A DNA stretch of 64,000 bases, taken from the NCBI GenBank assembly GCA_049324535.1, contig JBMOOG010000010.1, forward strand, positions 1 to 64,000. The letters run 5' to 3'. The translations under genes were made by a program, and so were the position numbers. This DNA is from JBMOOG01 sp049324535. GTDB lineage: Bacteria; Pseudomonadota; Alphaproteobacteria; Rhodobacterales; Rhodobacteraceae. Numbering within the stretch: the first letter of the stretch is position 1; the number at the start of each line of letters is the position of its first letter. Below are positions 34,616 through 43,525 of this stretch, one piece after another. The notes under the pieces were generated by a model that saw only the letters and a list, made by a program, of their open reading frames with translations, searched no databases and was not told where the DNA came from.

Positions 34616-37600
34616 CTATTCGGCGGGCACCGCCCGGGCTTCCTCGGCCAGCGGATGCGGCAGACGCGACAGCATCTCCTTCGGGCAGACCTGGACGAAG
34701 TGGCGCCGCTCGGCGTCCCAGTCGTTCAGGATCTGGCCGGCGCGCAGGCTGCCGGTCTCGGCGCGGTGGCGCTCGATCAGGCCTTTGAGCTCGGCCTCCC
34801 AGTGCGGGTGCGCGACCGGCCCGGTGACAAGCGTCTCCATGTTCATCAGACCCTTCGCAAGCCCCGAAGGATCGTAGACATAGGCCATGCCGCCAGTCAT
34901 GCCGGCGCCGAAGTTCGCGCCGATCCGGCCGAGGATGACCGCGACGCCGCCGGTCATGTATTCGCAGCCGTTCGACCCGCAGCCCTCGACCACCACCTTC
35001 GCGCCCGAGTTGCGCACGGCGAACCGCTCGCCCGCCCGGCCGGCGGCAAAGAGATAGCCGTCGGTGGCGCCGTAGAGCACGGTGTTGCCGATGATGGTGT
35101 TCTCGGCGGCGACCAGAGGCGAGGCCATCGGCGGGCGGACCACGATCAGACCGCCGGACAGTCCCTTGCCGACATAGTCGTTGGCATCACCCTGCACCTC
35201 GATCTTCAGGCCGCGCACCGCGAAGGCGCCCAGCGACTGCCCGCAGGACCCGGTGAGCTTCACCGTGAGGTGGTCGGGTTGCAGGCTGTTGCGCATCCCG
35301 AACTTGCGCACGATGTGCGAGGACGCGCGCGTGCCGATGGTGCGGTGAGTGTTGCGCACCGCGTAGGACAGCTGCATCTTCTCGCCGTCCTCGAAGAAGC
35401 GGTGGCCGTCCTTGATGATCTCGGCGTCCAGCGTGTCGGGCACGGCGTTGCGCGGTTTGGACCGGTCGTAGGTGATCTTGCGCGCCACGTCGACCGAGAT
35501 CAGCAGCGGGTTGAGGTCGAGATCGTCAAGATGCGCCGACCCGCGGCTGACCTGGGTCAGCAGATCCGCCCGGCCGATGATCTCGTCCATCGACCGCGCC
35601 CCGATCGAGGCGAGGATCTCGCGCACCTCCTGGGCATAGAAGGTGATGAGGTTCACCACCTTCTCGGCCGATCCGGTGAACTTCGCGCGCAGCGCCTCGT
35701 TCTGGGTGCAGACACCGACCGGGCAGGTGTTCGACTGGCACTGGCGCACCATGATGCAGCCCATCGCGATCAGCGCCGCGGTGCCGATGCCGAATTCCTC
35801 GGCCCCCATCATCGCCGCCATCACGATGTCGCGCCCGGTGCGCAGGCCGCCGTCGGTGCGCAGCGTCACCCGCTCGCGCAGGTTGTTCATCGCCAGAACC
35901 TGATGCGCCTCGGTCAGGCCCATCTCCCAGGGCAGGCCCGCATACTTGATCGAGGTCGCGGGGCTGGCGCCGGTGCCGCCGTTGTGGCCCGAGATGAGGA
36001 TCACATCGGCCTTGGCCTTGGCCACGCCGGCGGCGATGGTGCCGACGCCCGACGAGGCCACCAGCTTGACCGTCACCTTGGCGCGCGGATTGATCTGCTT
36101 CAGGTCGTAGATGAGCTGGGCAAGATCCTCGATCGAGTAGATGTCGTGGTGCGGCGGCGGGCTGATGAGCGTCACGCCCGGCGTCGAATGGCGCAGGCGC
36201 GCGATCAGCGCCGTGACCTTCATCCCCGGCAACTGGCCGCCCTCGCCGGGCTTTGCACCCTGCGCGACCTTGATTTCCAGCTCTTCGCAGGCGTTGAGGT
36301 ATTCCGCCGTCACGCCAAACCGCCCCGACGCGACCTGCTTGATCTTGGCGCTGGGGTTGTCCCCGTTCGGCTCCGGCACGAAATGCGCCGGGTCCTCGCC
36401 GCCCTCGCCGCTGTCGGACTTGGCGCCGATGCGGTTCATGGCGACGTTCAGGGTCTTGTGCGCCTCGGGCGAGAGCGCACCAAGGCTCATGCCCGGCGTC
36501 ACGAAGCGCTTGCGGATCGAGGTGATGCTTTCGACCTCCTCGATCGGAACCGCGCGGCCCAGAGACTTGATGTCGAGCAGGTCGCGCAGGTGGATCGGCG
36601 GGTTGGACCGCATCGCGGCCGAGTACTGCTTCCACAGATCATAGCTCGCGCGGTCGCAGGCCGATTGCAGCAGGTGCATGGTCTGCGCCTCCCAGGCGTG
36701 CTTCTCGCCCGACCGGCGGGCCTTGTAGAAGCCGCCGATCGGCAGCACGTCGGCGCCGCCCTTCCAGCCCTTCGCGTGCACCTCTTCCAGCTTGCGCTGG
36801 ATGCCGTGCAGGCCGATGCCCGAGATGCGCGAATGCATGCCGGGGAAGTATTCGGCGACCAGGGCGCGCGACAGGCCGACGGCTTCGAAGTTCAGCCCGC
36901 CCCGATAGGACGACAGCACCGAAATGCCCATCTTGGACATGATCTTGAGAAGGCCGGCGTCGATCGCGTCGCGGTAGCGGCGCAGGTTGTCCTCGAGCGT
37001 GCCTTCAAGCAGGCCGCGGCGCAGGCGGTCGGCGATCGAGTCCTGCGCGAGGTAGGCGTTGACCGTGGTGGCGCCGCAGCCGATGAGCACGGCAAAGTAG
37101 TGCGGGTCGATGCACTCGGCCGACCGCACATTGACCGAGCAGAATGTGCGCAGCCCCTTGCGGGTCAGCCAGGAATGCACCGCGCTGGTGGCCAGAATCA
37201 TCGGCATGGCGACTCGGGCCGGTCCCTGATGCTGGTCGGTCAGCACCAGATGCCCCGCCCCCGACCGCACCGCGTCCTCGGCTTCGGCGCGGATCCGCTC
37301 CAGCCCCAGCCGCAGCGCCTCCTGGCCCTCGGCCGGGTCGATCGTGCAATCGATGAAGGCGACGTTGGTGCCGAACTGGCGCACCATCTCGTCGAATTCG
37401 GCGTTGGCGACGAAGGGGCTTTCCAGAACGAGGATCTCGGTCTGGCTGCTGTCTTCGTCGAGCACGTTCTTCAGGTTGCCGAACCGGGTCTTGAGGCTCA
37501 TCACCCGGCTTTCGCGCAAGGAGTCGATCGGCGGGTTGGTGACCTGGCTGAAGTTCTGGCGGAAGTAGTGGCTGAGCGGCCGGTACTGCGACGACAGCAC

Positions 37601-39154
37601 CGCGGGCGGCGTGTCGTCGCCCATCGACGCGACCATCTCCTTGCCGTCCTCGGCCATCGGCGCCAGAACCTGCTCGAGTTCCTCGAGCGTGTAGCCCGCC
37701 GCGATCTGCCGCTTGCGCAGTTCGGCGCCCTCGAACAGGGCCTTTTCCGGCACGTCGCGCATCAGGGCGTTCAGATCGACGACCTTCTGGATCCAGTCGC
37801 CGAAGGGCTGGCTGCCGGCCAGCCGGTCCTTGATCGCTCGGTCGTGGTAGAGCTTGCCCTCGCGCATGTCGACCGCGATCATCTGGCCCGGGCCCAGAGC
37901 GCCCTTCTCGCGCACGGTCAGTTCGTCGGTCGGGACCATGCCCGCCTCGGACCCGGCAATCAGCAGCCCGTCTCCGGTCAGGACATAGCGCATCGGGCGC
38001 AGGCCGTTGCGGTCAAGCCCGCCGCAGACCCAGCGCCCGTCGGTCATCGCCAGCGCCGCGGGTCCGTCCCAGGGCTCCATCACCGAGTTGCAGTAGGCGT
38101 ACATGTCCTGCCAGGCCTTCGGCATGTCGGTCGTGTTCTTCGACCAGGCCTCGGGCACCAGCATGGTCTTGGCCATCGGCGCCGAGCGCCCGGCGCGCAC
38201 CAGCACCTCGAACACCGCGTCGAGCGCGCCCGAATCCGACGTGCCCGCCGGGATGATCGGCTTGATGTCCTCGGCCAGGTCGCCGAATGTGCTGGACGCC
38301 ATGCGGATCTCGTGGCTGCGCATCCAGTTGACGTTGCCCTTCAGCGTGTTGATCTCGCCGTTGTGCGCGAGCATGCGGAACGGCTGGGCCAGCGCCCATT
38401 GCGGGAAGGTGTTGGTGGAATAGCGCTGGTGGTAGATCGCGAAGGCGCTCTCGAACCGCTCGTCCATCAGGTCGGGGTAGAAGACGGCCACCTGTTCGGC
38501 CAGCATCATGCCCTTGTAGATGATCGACCGGCAGGACAGCGACGCGAAATAGAGCCCGGAGATCTGCTGGGCCGCGGCGGCCTTCTCGATCCGGCGCCGG
38601 ATCACGTAGAGCTCGCGCTCGAAGCTCTCCTCGTCGATGCCCTTGGCGTTCTTGATGAGGATCTGTTCGATCTCGGGGCGCGTCGCGTTGGCCTTCTCGC
38701 CCAGCACCTCGGTGTTCACCGGCACGTGGCGCCAGCCGTAGATGTAATGGCCCATGCGCAGCACCTCGGTTTCCACGATGGTGCGGCAGCGTTCCTGGGC
38801 GCCGAAGTCGGTGCGCGGCAGGAACACCTGGCCCACAGCGATCAGGGCCGAGGTGTCGGGCTCGTGTCCGGTGCGGCGGACCTGGTCGTAGAAGAACCGG
38901 ACCGGGATCTGGACATGGATGCCCGCGCCGTCGCCGGTCTTGCCGTCGGCGTCCACCGCGCCCCGGTGCCAGACCGCCTTGAGTGCGTCGATCCCGCTGG
39001 CCACGACCTTGCGCGACGGGGTGCCGTCGATGGACACGACCAGGCCAACCCCGCAGGAGGAATGCTCATCCTCGCAGCGATAGAGACTGTTTTCGGCCAT
39101 CCAGGCGCGCTTCGCGGCCTCGTCCTCGGCCCAGCGGGAATCGAATTCGGTCAT
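34616..39154 (-). CDS. gltB: glutamate synthase large subunit
   Basis: A 1,512-aa glutamate synthase alpha subunit that makes two glutamates from glutamine and 2-oxoglutarate. A short propeptide precedes the Ntn nucleophile Cys in EDEHSSCGVGLV (about residue 34). The glutaminase domain shows YHQRYSTNTFPQWALAQP. The FMN-binding synthase domain has SGHNGGTGASPATSIKYAG and GLRTGRDIVMAAMMGAEEFG, the 3Fe-4S cluster is in RQCQSNTCPVGVC, and a GXGXG-type C-domain follows. The ATG overlaps the upstream hypothetical gene's stop. Confidence 0.98.
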   Translation of the reverse strand: MTEFDSRWAEDEAAKRAWMAENSLYRCEDEHSSCGVGLVVSIDGTPSRKVVASGIDALKAVWHRGAVDADGKTGDGAGIHVQIPVRFFYDQVRRTGHEPDTSALIAVGQVFLPRTDFGAQERCRTIVETEVLRMGHYIYGWRHVPVNTEVLGEKANATRPEIEQILIKNAKGIDEESFERELYVIRRRIEKAAAAQQISGLYFASLSCRSIIYKGMMLAEQVAVFYPDLMDERFESAFAIYHQRYSTNTFPQWALAQPFRMLAHNGEINTLKGNVNWMRSHEIRMASSTFGDLAEDIKPIIPAGTSDSGALDAVFEVLVRAGRSAPMAKTMLVPEAWSKNTTDMPKAWQDMYAYCNSVMEPWDGPAALAMTDGRWVCGGLDRNGLRPMRYVLTGDGLLIAGSEAGMVPTDELTVREKGALGPGQMIAVDMREGKLYHDRAIKDRLAGSQPFGDWIQKVVDLNALMRDVPEKALFEGAELRKRQIAAGYTLEELEQVLAPMAEDGKEMVASMGDDTPPAVLSSQYRPLSHYFRQNFSQVTNPPIDSLRESRVMSLKTRFGNLKNVLDEDSSQTEILVLESPFVANAEFDEMVRQFGTNVAFIDCTIDPAEGQEALRLGLERIRAEAEDAVRSGAGHLVLTDQHQGPARVAMPMILATSAVHSWLTRKGLRTFCSVNVRSAECIDPHYFAVLIGCGATTVNAYLAQDSIADRLRRGLLEGTLEDNLRRYRDAIDAGLLKIMSKMGISVLSSYRGGLNFEAVGLSRALVAEYFPGMHSRISGIGLHGIQRKLEEVHAKGWKGGADVLPIGGFYKARRSGEKHAWEAQTMHLLQSACDRASYDLWKQYSAAMRSNPPIHLRDLLDIKSLGRAVPIEEVESITSIRKRFVTPGMSLGALSPEAHKTLNVAMNRIGAKSDSGEGGEDPAHFVPEPNGDNPSAKIKQVASGRFGVTAEYLNACEELEIKVAQGAKPGEGGQLPGMKVTALIARLRHSTPGVTLISPPPHHDIYSIEDLAQLIYDLKQINPRAKVTVKLVASSGVGTIAAGVAKAKADVILISGHNGGTGASPATSIKYAGLPWEMGLTEAHQVLAMNNLRERVTLRTDGGLRTGRDIVMAAMMGAEEFGIGTAALIAMGCIMVRQCQSNTCPVGVCTQNEALRAKFTGSAEKVVNLITFYAQEVREILASIGARSMDEIIGRADLLTQVSRGSAHLDDLDLNPLLISVDVARKITYDRSKPRNAVPDTLDAEIIKDGHRFFEDGEKMQLSYAVRNTHRTIGTRASSHIVRKFGMRNSLQPDHLTVKLTGSCGQSLGAFAVRGLKIEVQGDANDYVGKGLSGGLIVVRPPMASPLVAAENTIIGNTVLYGATDGYLFAAGRAGERFAVRNSGAKVVVEGCGSNGCEYMTGGVAVILGRIGANFGAGMTGGMAYVYDPSGLAKGLMNMETLVTGPVAHPHWEAELKGLIERHRAETGSLRAGQILNDWDAERRHFVQVCPKEMLSRLPHPLAEEARAVPAE

Positions 39155-39891
39155 GGCCGGTGTCCTTCTACAAGGGGCCCGCGGCGCGTCGGGGTCGCGG
39201 CCTCGGTCATCATCATGTCGCAGTCGTATTCCGGCTTCTCGGCCAGATACCCGGCGTCGCCGGGGAAGTCGAAGCGCACCGGCGTCTCGAGAGACGACTG
39301 GGCGTCGCCGAAGCTGTTCGCGAACTCCTCGCGGTCGGCGAAGAAGATCCGCCATTCGCGGTGGATGAGCTGGTTGCCGGTCCGGCGCCACAGCTCCTGT
39401 CCCGCCGCATCGCGGGCGACGATCTCGAAGGTCGTCTGCTCGAGCGGCTGGCCGTCGATCACCACGGTGGTGCCGGTCAGCGCGTCAAAGCCGGAGTAGC
39501 CGCGCACGTCGCCCACGGCCGCGCCCGAGGTCTCGACGGTGGTGAAGTCGTAGTCGTCGCGGCCCGTGGCAAGGAGCGTCGTGAACGAGGCCGGGTCCGC
39601 CTGCGTGCCCAGCGAATCCCCCTGCCCGGTCACGAGGTCGAAGCTCTCGAGCCAGCGGGTCTCGGCATCGATCCGGGTCAGGAAGTAGGGGCCGTCACTG
39701 TCCGCATAGACCGCCCACTGGTCGCCGGGCGGATCGCCCTGGCACCGGTAGTGGTTCGACACCTGACAGCCGTGGTGCTGGACGGTGACATAGACCTCGC
39801 AGCCCTGGGGCGGCGCGAACTTGCCGGCGGCCACGGCTGCGGCCGGCGCCAGAAGCGCCCCGAGCAGGATCAGTTGCGCGCGGCTGGCCAT
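39151..39891 (-). CDS. secreted hypothetical protein inserted between gltD and gltB
   Basis: A 246-aa protein with a clear signal peptide (MASRAQLILLGALLAPAAAVAA). The mature part starts GKFAPPQGCEVYVTVQHHGCQ and keeps several cysteines (QGC, HHGC, YRC, and a later YDC) that could form disulfides. No domain is recognised. The start lies 5 bases after the gltD stop and the end overlaps the gltB ATG (ATGA), so all three genes should be made together. This is odd for a periplasmic protein inside a cytosolic enzyme operon. Confidence 0.8.
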   Translation of the reverse strand: MASRAQLILLGALLAPAAAVAAGKFAPPQGCEVYVTVQHHGCQVSNHYRCQGDPPGDQWAVYADSDGPYFLTRIDAETRWLESFDLVTGQGDSLGTQADPASFTTLLATGRDDYDFTTVETSGAAVGDVRGYSGFDALTGTTVVIDGQPLEQTTFEIVARDAAGQELWRRTGNQLIHREWRIFFADREEFANSFGDAQSSLETPVRFDFPGDAGYLAEKPEYDCDMMMTEAATPTRRGPLVEGHRP

Positions 39892-39896
39892 CGGCG

Positions 39897-41333
39897 CTAC
39901 TCCGCCGCGACCTGCGCGTCCTGCGCGATGTAGTCGAGGATCGCGTCGGCCGCCTCGCGCCCGTCGCGGATCGCCCAGACCACGAGGCTCGCCCCGCGCA
40001 CGATGTCGCCGGCGGCGAAGACGCCGGGCAGGCTGGTCGCGTGGCTGCGGAAGTCGGCCTTGACCGTGCCCCAGCGCGTGACCTCCAGCCCTTCGACCCC
40101 CCAGAGCCGCGGCAGGTCTTCGGGCTCGAAGCCCAGCGCCTTGATGACGAGGTCGGCGCCCTCGATGTAGTCGGCGCCCTCGATCACTTCGGGCGACTGC
40201 CGGCCGCTGGCGTCGGGCGCGCCCAGCCGCATCCGCTGGACAACCACGCCCGACACGCTCTCGTCGGCGGTGAAGGCGAGCGGCGCGGTCAGCCAGACGA
40301 AGGTCACGCCCTCTTCCTCGGCGTTCGAAACCTCGCGCTGGCTGCCGGGCATGTTGGCCCGATCCCGCCGGTACAGACACTTCACCGAGGTTGCGCCCTG
40401 CCGGATCGCGGTGCGCACGCAGTCCATCGCCGTGTCGCCGCCGCCGATGACGACGACGCGCTTGCCTTGGGCGTTCAGCGCGCCGCTGTCGAACTCAGGC
40501 ACCTCGTCGCCGAAGCCCTTCCGGTTGGACGCGGTCAGGTAGTCGATGGCGCGGACGATGCCCGTCGCCCCCGATCCGGGGCCGCCCAGATCGCGGCTCT
40601 TGTAGACACCGGTGGCGATCAGCACGGCGTCGTGCTGGCCGCGGATCGCGTCGAAGCTCAGATCCTCGCCGACGTTGCAGTTCAGCACGAAGCGCACGCC
40701 GCCCTGCTCGAGCTGCTGCACCCGGGCCTGCACCACGTCCTTTTCCAGCTTGAAACCGGGGATGCCGTAGGTCAGCAGCCCGCCGGCGCGGTCGTGGCGG
40801 TCATAGACCGTGACCTGCACGCCGGCGCGGCGCAGCCGGTCGGCCGCGGCCAGGCCGCCGGGGCCCGCACCGATTATGCCGACCGACTCGGGCCGTTCCG
40901 CCGAAGGGCGCACCGGCTTGACCCAGCCCGAATCCCAGGCGGTGTCGGTGATGTATTTCTCGACCGCCCCGATGGTGACCGTGCCGTGGCCCGACTGCTC
41001 GATCACGCAGTTGCCTTCGCAGAGCCGGTCCTGCGGACAGATGCGGCCGCAGATCTCGGGGAAGGTGTTGGTGGCCTGGCTGATCTCGTAGGCCTCCTGA
41101 AGGCGTCCCTCGGCGGTCAGCCGCAGCCAGTCCGGGATGTTGTTGTGCAGAGGGCAGTGCGACTGGCAGTAGGGCACGCCGCACTGGCTGCACCGCCCGG
41201 CCTGCTCGGCCGCCTTCTGCGCCGCGTATTCGCGATAGATCTCGTGGAAGTCCCGGGCCCGCACCGAGGCCGGACGCTTCTCGGGCGTCTCCTTGGCGAC
41301 GGACACGAATTTCAACATGCGTTGCTGGGCCAC
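39897..41333 (-). CDS. gltD: glutamate synthase small subunit
   Basis: A 478-aa flavoprotein that feeds NADPH electrons to GltB. The N-terminal Fe-S domain has CSQCGVPYCQSHCPLHNNIPDW and CGRICPQDRLCEGNC. The FAD site is VGIIGAGPGGLAAADRL, and the NADPH site is VVVIGGGDTAMDCVRTA. The C-terminal GVFAAGDIVRGASLVVWAIRDGR segment closes the FAD domain. It is the first gene of the glt operon, behind an AT-rich control region. Confidence 0.97.
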   Translation of the reverse strand: MAQQRMLKFVSVAKETPEKRPASVRARDFHEIYREYAAQKAAEQAGRCSQCGVPYCQSHCPLHNNIPDWLRLTAEGRLQEAYEISQATNTFPEICGRICPQDRLCEGNCVIEQSGHGTVTIGAVEKYITDTAWDSGWVKPVRPSAERPESVGIIGAGPGGLAAADRLRRAGVQVTVYDRHDRAGGLLTYGIPGFKLEKDVVQARVQQLEQGGVRFVLNCNVGEDLSFDAIRGQHDAVLIATGVYKSRDLGGPGSGATGIVRAIDYLTASNRKGFGDEVPEFDSGALNAQGKRVVVIGGGDTAMDCVRTAIRQGATSVKCLYRRDRANMPGSQREVSNAEEEGVTFVWLTAPLAFTADESVSGVVVQRMRLGAPDASGRQSPEVIEGADYIEGADLVIKALGFEPEDLPRLWGVEGLEVTRWGTVKADFRSHATSLPGVFAAGDIVRGASLVVWAIRDGREAADAILDYIAQDAQVAAE

Positions 41334-41485
41334 GAAAGCACCTCCGGCTGCGGGTGCGCCTTCCTACAACCGGCCCGGCGAAAATAAAAGTCACATATAC
41401 TGACCTATTTTCCGTATTTCTCCGGTTTGGCCGCATCCGGACGAAAAAATCTGCCGAAAATAGGTATCATATGCTGACCTAACTC
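41334..41485 (-). promoter_or_regulatory. glt operon control region with paired repeats (Lrp-like)
   Basis: This 152-base stretch is strikingly AT-rich. It carries two direct copies of CATATRCTGACCTA (plus strand, 41394-41407 and 41468-41481) and an overlapping inverted repeat (ACCTATTTTCCG near 41404-41415, with CCGAAAATAGGT near 41454-41465). On the minus strand each copy reads CAGyATATG plus flank and matches the E. coli Lrp consensus at 12 of 15 positions by hand. glt operons are Lrp targets in E. coli; the link here is inferred. Confidence 0.5.
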
Positions 41486-42289
41486 TCAGTAGCCCGCCGA
41501 AAGCGCCAGCCACACGGCCACGCCCACGATGATTCGCCACCAGCCGAAGAGCGCGTAGCCGTGCCGGCCGAGATAGCCGAGGAGCCAGCGCACCACGAGG
41601 ATCGCGGTGACGAAGGCCATCGCGAAACCGACCGCGATCTGACTCACCGCCGCCCAGTCGAGCAGGGCGCGGTTCTTGTAGAGATCGTAGCTGAACGCCG
41701 CGAGCATGGTCGGCATCGCCAGGAAGAACGAGAACTCGGCCGCCGCCTTCTTGTCCGCGCCCATCAGCAGGCCGCCGACGATGGTCGCCCCCGAGCGCGA
41801 GACGCCGGGAATCATCGCCAGGCACTGGATGAGCCCGATGCCGAGCGCCATGCCCAGCGGGAAGCGGTCGGCCTCGTGGTGGCGGGGGCGCAGCGGCAGG
41901 CGGTCGACAATGAGCAGCACGACGCCGCCGAGGATCAGCATCGTGGCGATGAGCCGCGGGCTTTCGAAAAGCACGGTCTTGATGACGTCATGGGCCAGCA
42001 CCCCGACCACCACCGCCGGCAGGAAGGCGATCAGCACCGAGGCCGCGAAGTGGCGGGCCTGCGGGCTGGACGGCAGATCGACGATCGTGCGCCCGACCTT
42101 GGCCGCGTAGACCCCGAGGATCGCGAGAATCGCGCCAAGCTGGATCACCACCTCGAAGGTCTTGCCGGCGCTGTGGAAGCCCAGGAAATGGCCCGCCAGA
42201 AGGATGTGCCCGGTGGAGGACACCGGCAGGAATTCGGTGAGCCCTTCCAGGAAGCCCAGGAAGGCCGCGACCAGTGTCGAATGTTCCAT
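41486..42289 (-). CDS. uppP: undecaprenyl-diphosphatase
   Basis: A 267-aa polytopic membrane enzyme that recycles the undecaprenyl carrier for peptidoglycan and confers bacitracin tolerance (BacA family). Signature regions are FLGFLEGLTEFLPVSSTGHI near the start and AMIPGVSRSGATIVGGLLMG in the middle, holding the catalytic Glu, Ser and Arg. It follows the NDUFA9-like gene by 4 bases. Confidence 0.95.
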   Translation of the reverse strand: MEHSTLVAAFLGFLEGLTEFLPVSSTGHILLAGHFLGFHSAGKTFEVVIQLGAILAILGVYAAKVGRTIVDLPSSPQARHFAASVLIAFLPAVVVGVLAHDVIKTVLFESPRLIATMLILGGVVLLIVDRLPLRPRHHEADRFPLGMALGIGLIQCLAMIPGVSRSGATIVGGLLMGADKKAAAEFSFFLAMPTMLAAFSYDLYKNRALLDWAAVSQIAVGFAMAFVTAILVVRWLLGYLGRHGYALFGWWRIIVGVAVWLALSAGY

Positions 42290-42293
42290 GATC

Positions 42294-43274
42294 TCAGGCC
42301 CGCAGGTTCTTGGCCGAGGCCTTGATCGCGTCGTACTGGCCGGACGCCCGGAACCGCCAGAGATAATCGGGCAGGACCGCGTTCATCGGCGTCGGGGTCA
42401 CGCCCAGATCGGCGAGACCCTTCGCGCCGGCCGCCACCACGTTGTCGCGCCGCAGGTTGCGCACCTGGTCGCGCGTCAGCATCCGGTTCTCGATCAGCCC
42501 GCCGGTCAGCACCTGCACCATGTCGAACACCCAGCCCAGGATGCGCGCCAGCCAGAACGGGATGTTCACCACCGCCCGGCGCCGGTGCACGATGGCGAGC
42601 ATGTCCTGCATGAGCTCGCGGAAGGTGCGGACGTCCGGGCCGCCCAGCTCGTAGGTGCCGGCGGCCGCGCCGTTCACCCCGGCCACCGCGGCCTGCGCCA
42701 CGTCATCGACATAGACCGGCTGGAACCGGGTCTCGGCGCCCACGACCGGCAGCACGAAGGGCAGCCGCGCCATCGCGGCGAACCGGTTGAAGAACCCGTC
42801 CTCGGGCCCGAAGATCACCGAGGGCCGCAGGATCACCGCGCCGGGGAAGGCCGCGCGCACGGCCTCTTCGCCCAGCGCCTTGGTCCGGGCATAGGCGCTG
42901 TCCGACCCCGCATCGGCACCGATCGCCGAGACATGGACCAGCCGGCCCACGCCGAGCTGGGCGGCGATCCGCGCGATCCGCCCCGCCCCTTCGGCCTGCA
43001 CGGCGTCGAAGGTGTTGCGGCCGAGACCGTTCAGGACGCCCACGCAGTTGACCACCGCGTCCGCCCCGAGCATCGCGGCGCGCACGCTGGCGTCGTCGCG
43101 GATGTTGCAGGCGACCGGCTCGATCTGGCCGACGGCGCCGTAGGGCTTGAGGAACAGGGCCTCGTTCGGACGACGGACCGCAACGCGGATGCGCCAGCCC
43201 TCCTTCGCCAGACGGCGGACGATGTAGCGCCCGACAAACCCCGAACCGCCGTAGATCGTGACCAGCCGTGACAT
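42294..43274 (-). CDS. complex I NDUFA9-family SDR-like protein
   Basis: A 326-aa atypical SDR. The Rossmann motif is TIYGGSGFVGRYIVRRLAKEGW; NCVGVLNGLGRNTFDAVQAEGA and ILRPSVIFGPEDGFFNRFA follow. In alphaproteobacteria this protein resembles the NDUFA9 accessory subunit of complex I and is often named so, but its bacterial role is unclear. I start at the ATG at 43274; the longer frame overlaps the divergent tRNA-Leu. Confidence 0.88.
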   Translation of the reverse strand: MSRLVTIYGGSGFVGRYIVRRLAKEGWRIRVAVRRPNEALFLKPYGAVGQIEPVACNIRDDASVRAAMLGADAVVNCVGVLNGLGRNTFDAVQAEGAGRIARIAAQLGVGRLVHVSAIGADAGSDSAYARTKALGEEAVRAAFPGAVILRPSVIFGPEDGFFNRFAAMARLPFVLPVVGAETRFQPVYVDDVAQAAVAGVNGAAAGTYELGGPDVRTFRELMQDMLAIVHRRRAVVNIPFWLARILGWVFDMVQVLTGGLIENRMLTRDQVRNLRRDNVVAAGAKGLADLGVTPTPMNAVLPDYLWRFRASGQYDAIKASAKNLRA

Positions 43275-43414
43275 GCGGGCCCCTCGCTGCTGCAACCGCA
43301 CCCTGCTTAGCGCCAGAGTCCCCCCCGGACAAGGTGGCAGGACGGCGCGCGTTTCCGCTCGGCCCCCCGTTGACACCGCTTTTGCGCCCCTATACATCGC
43401 GCTCCACGACACCT

Positions 43415-43499
43415 GCCCAGGTGGCGGAATTGGTAGACGCGCTGGTTTCAGGTACCAGTGCCGCAAGGCGTGGAGGTTCGAGTCCTCTCCTGGGCACCA
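43415..43499 (+). tRNA. tRNA-Leu (anticodon CAG)
   Basis: An 85-nt class II tRNA. The 7-bp acceptor is GCCCAGG/CCTGGGC. There is a long variable arm (TGCCGCAAGGCGT), an anticodon loop TTCAGGT with CAG reading the CTG codon (very common in this high-GC genome), a T arm GGAGGTTCGAGTCCTCT, and an encoded CCA. A terminator hairpin begins at the base after CCA. Confidence 0.97.
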
Positions 43500-43523
43500 A
43501 ACCCCTTCGCCAATGAGGGGTTT
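43500..43523 (+). terminator. tRNA-Leu terminator overlapping the rnd ribosome site
   Basis: AACCCCT (43500-43506) pairs with AGGGGTT (43516-43522) across a 9-base loop and is followed by TCT. The 3' arm contains GAGGGG, the Shine-Dalgarno for rnd, whose ATG is at 43526. Confidence 0.7.
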
Positions 43524-43525
43524 CT

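Noticed and set aside
34655..39499. Plus-strand open frame of about 1,600 codons opposite gltB
   Set aside because: Antisense to gltB with shadow-like composition; gltB is unmistakable on the minus strand.
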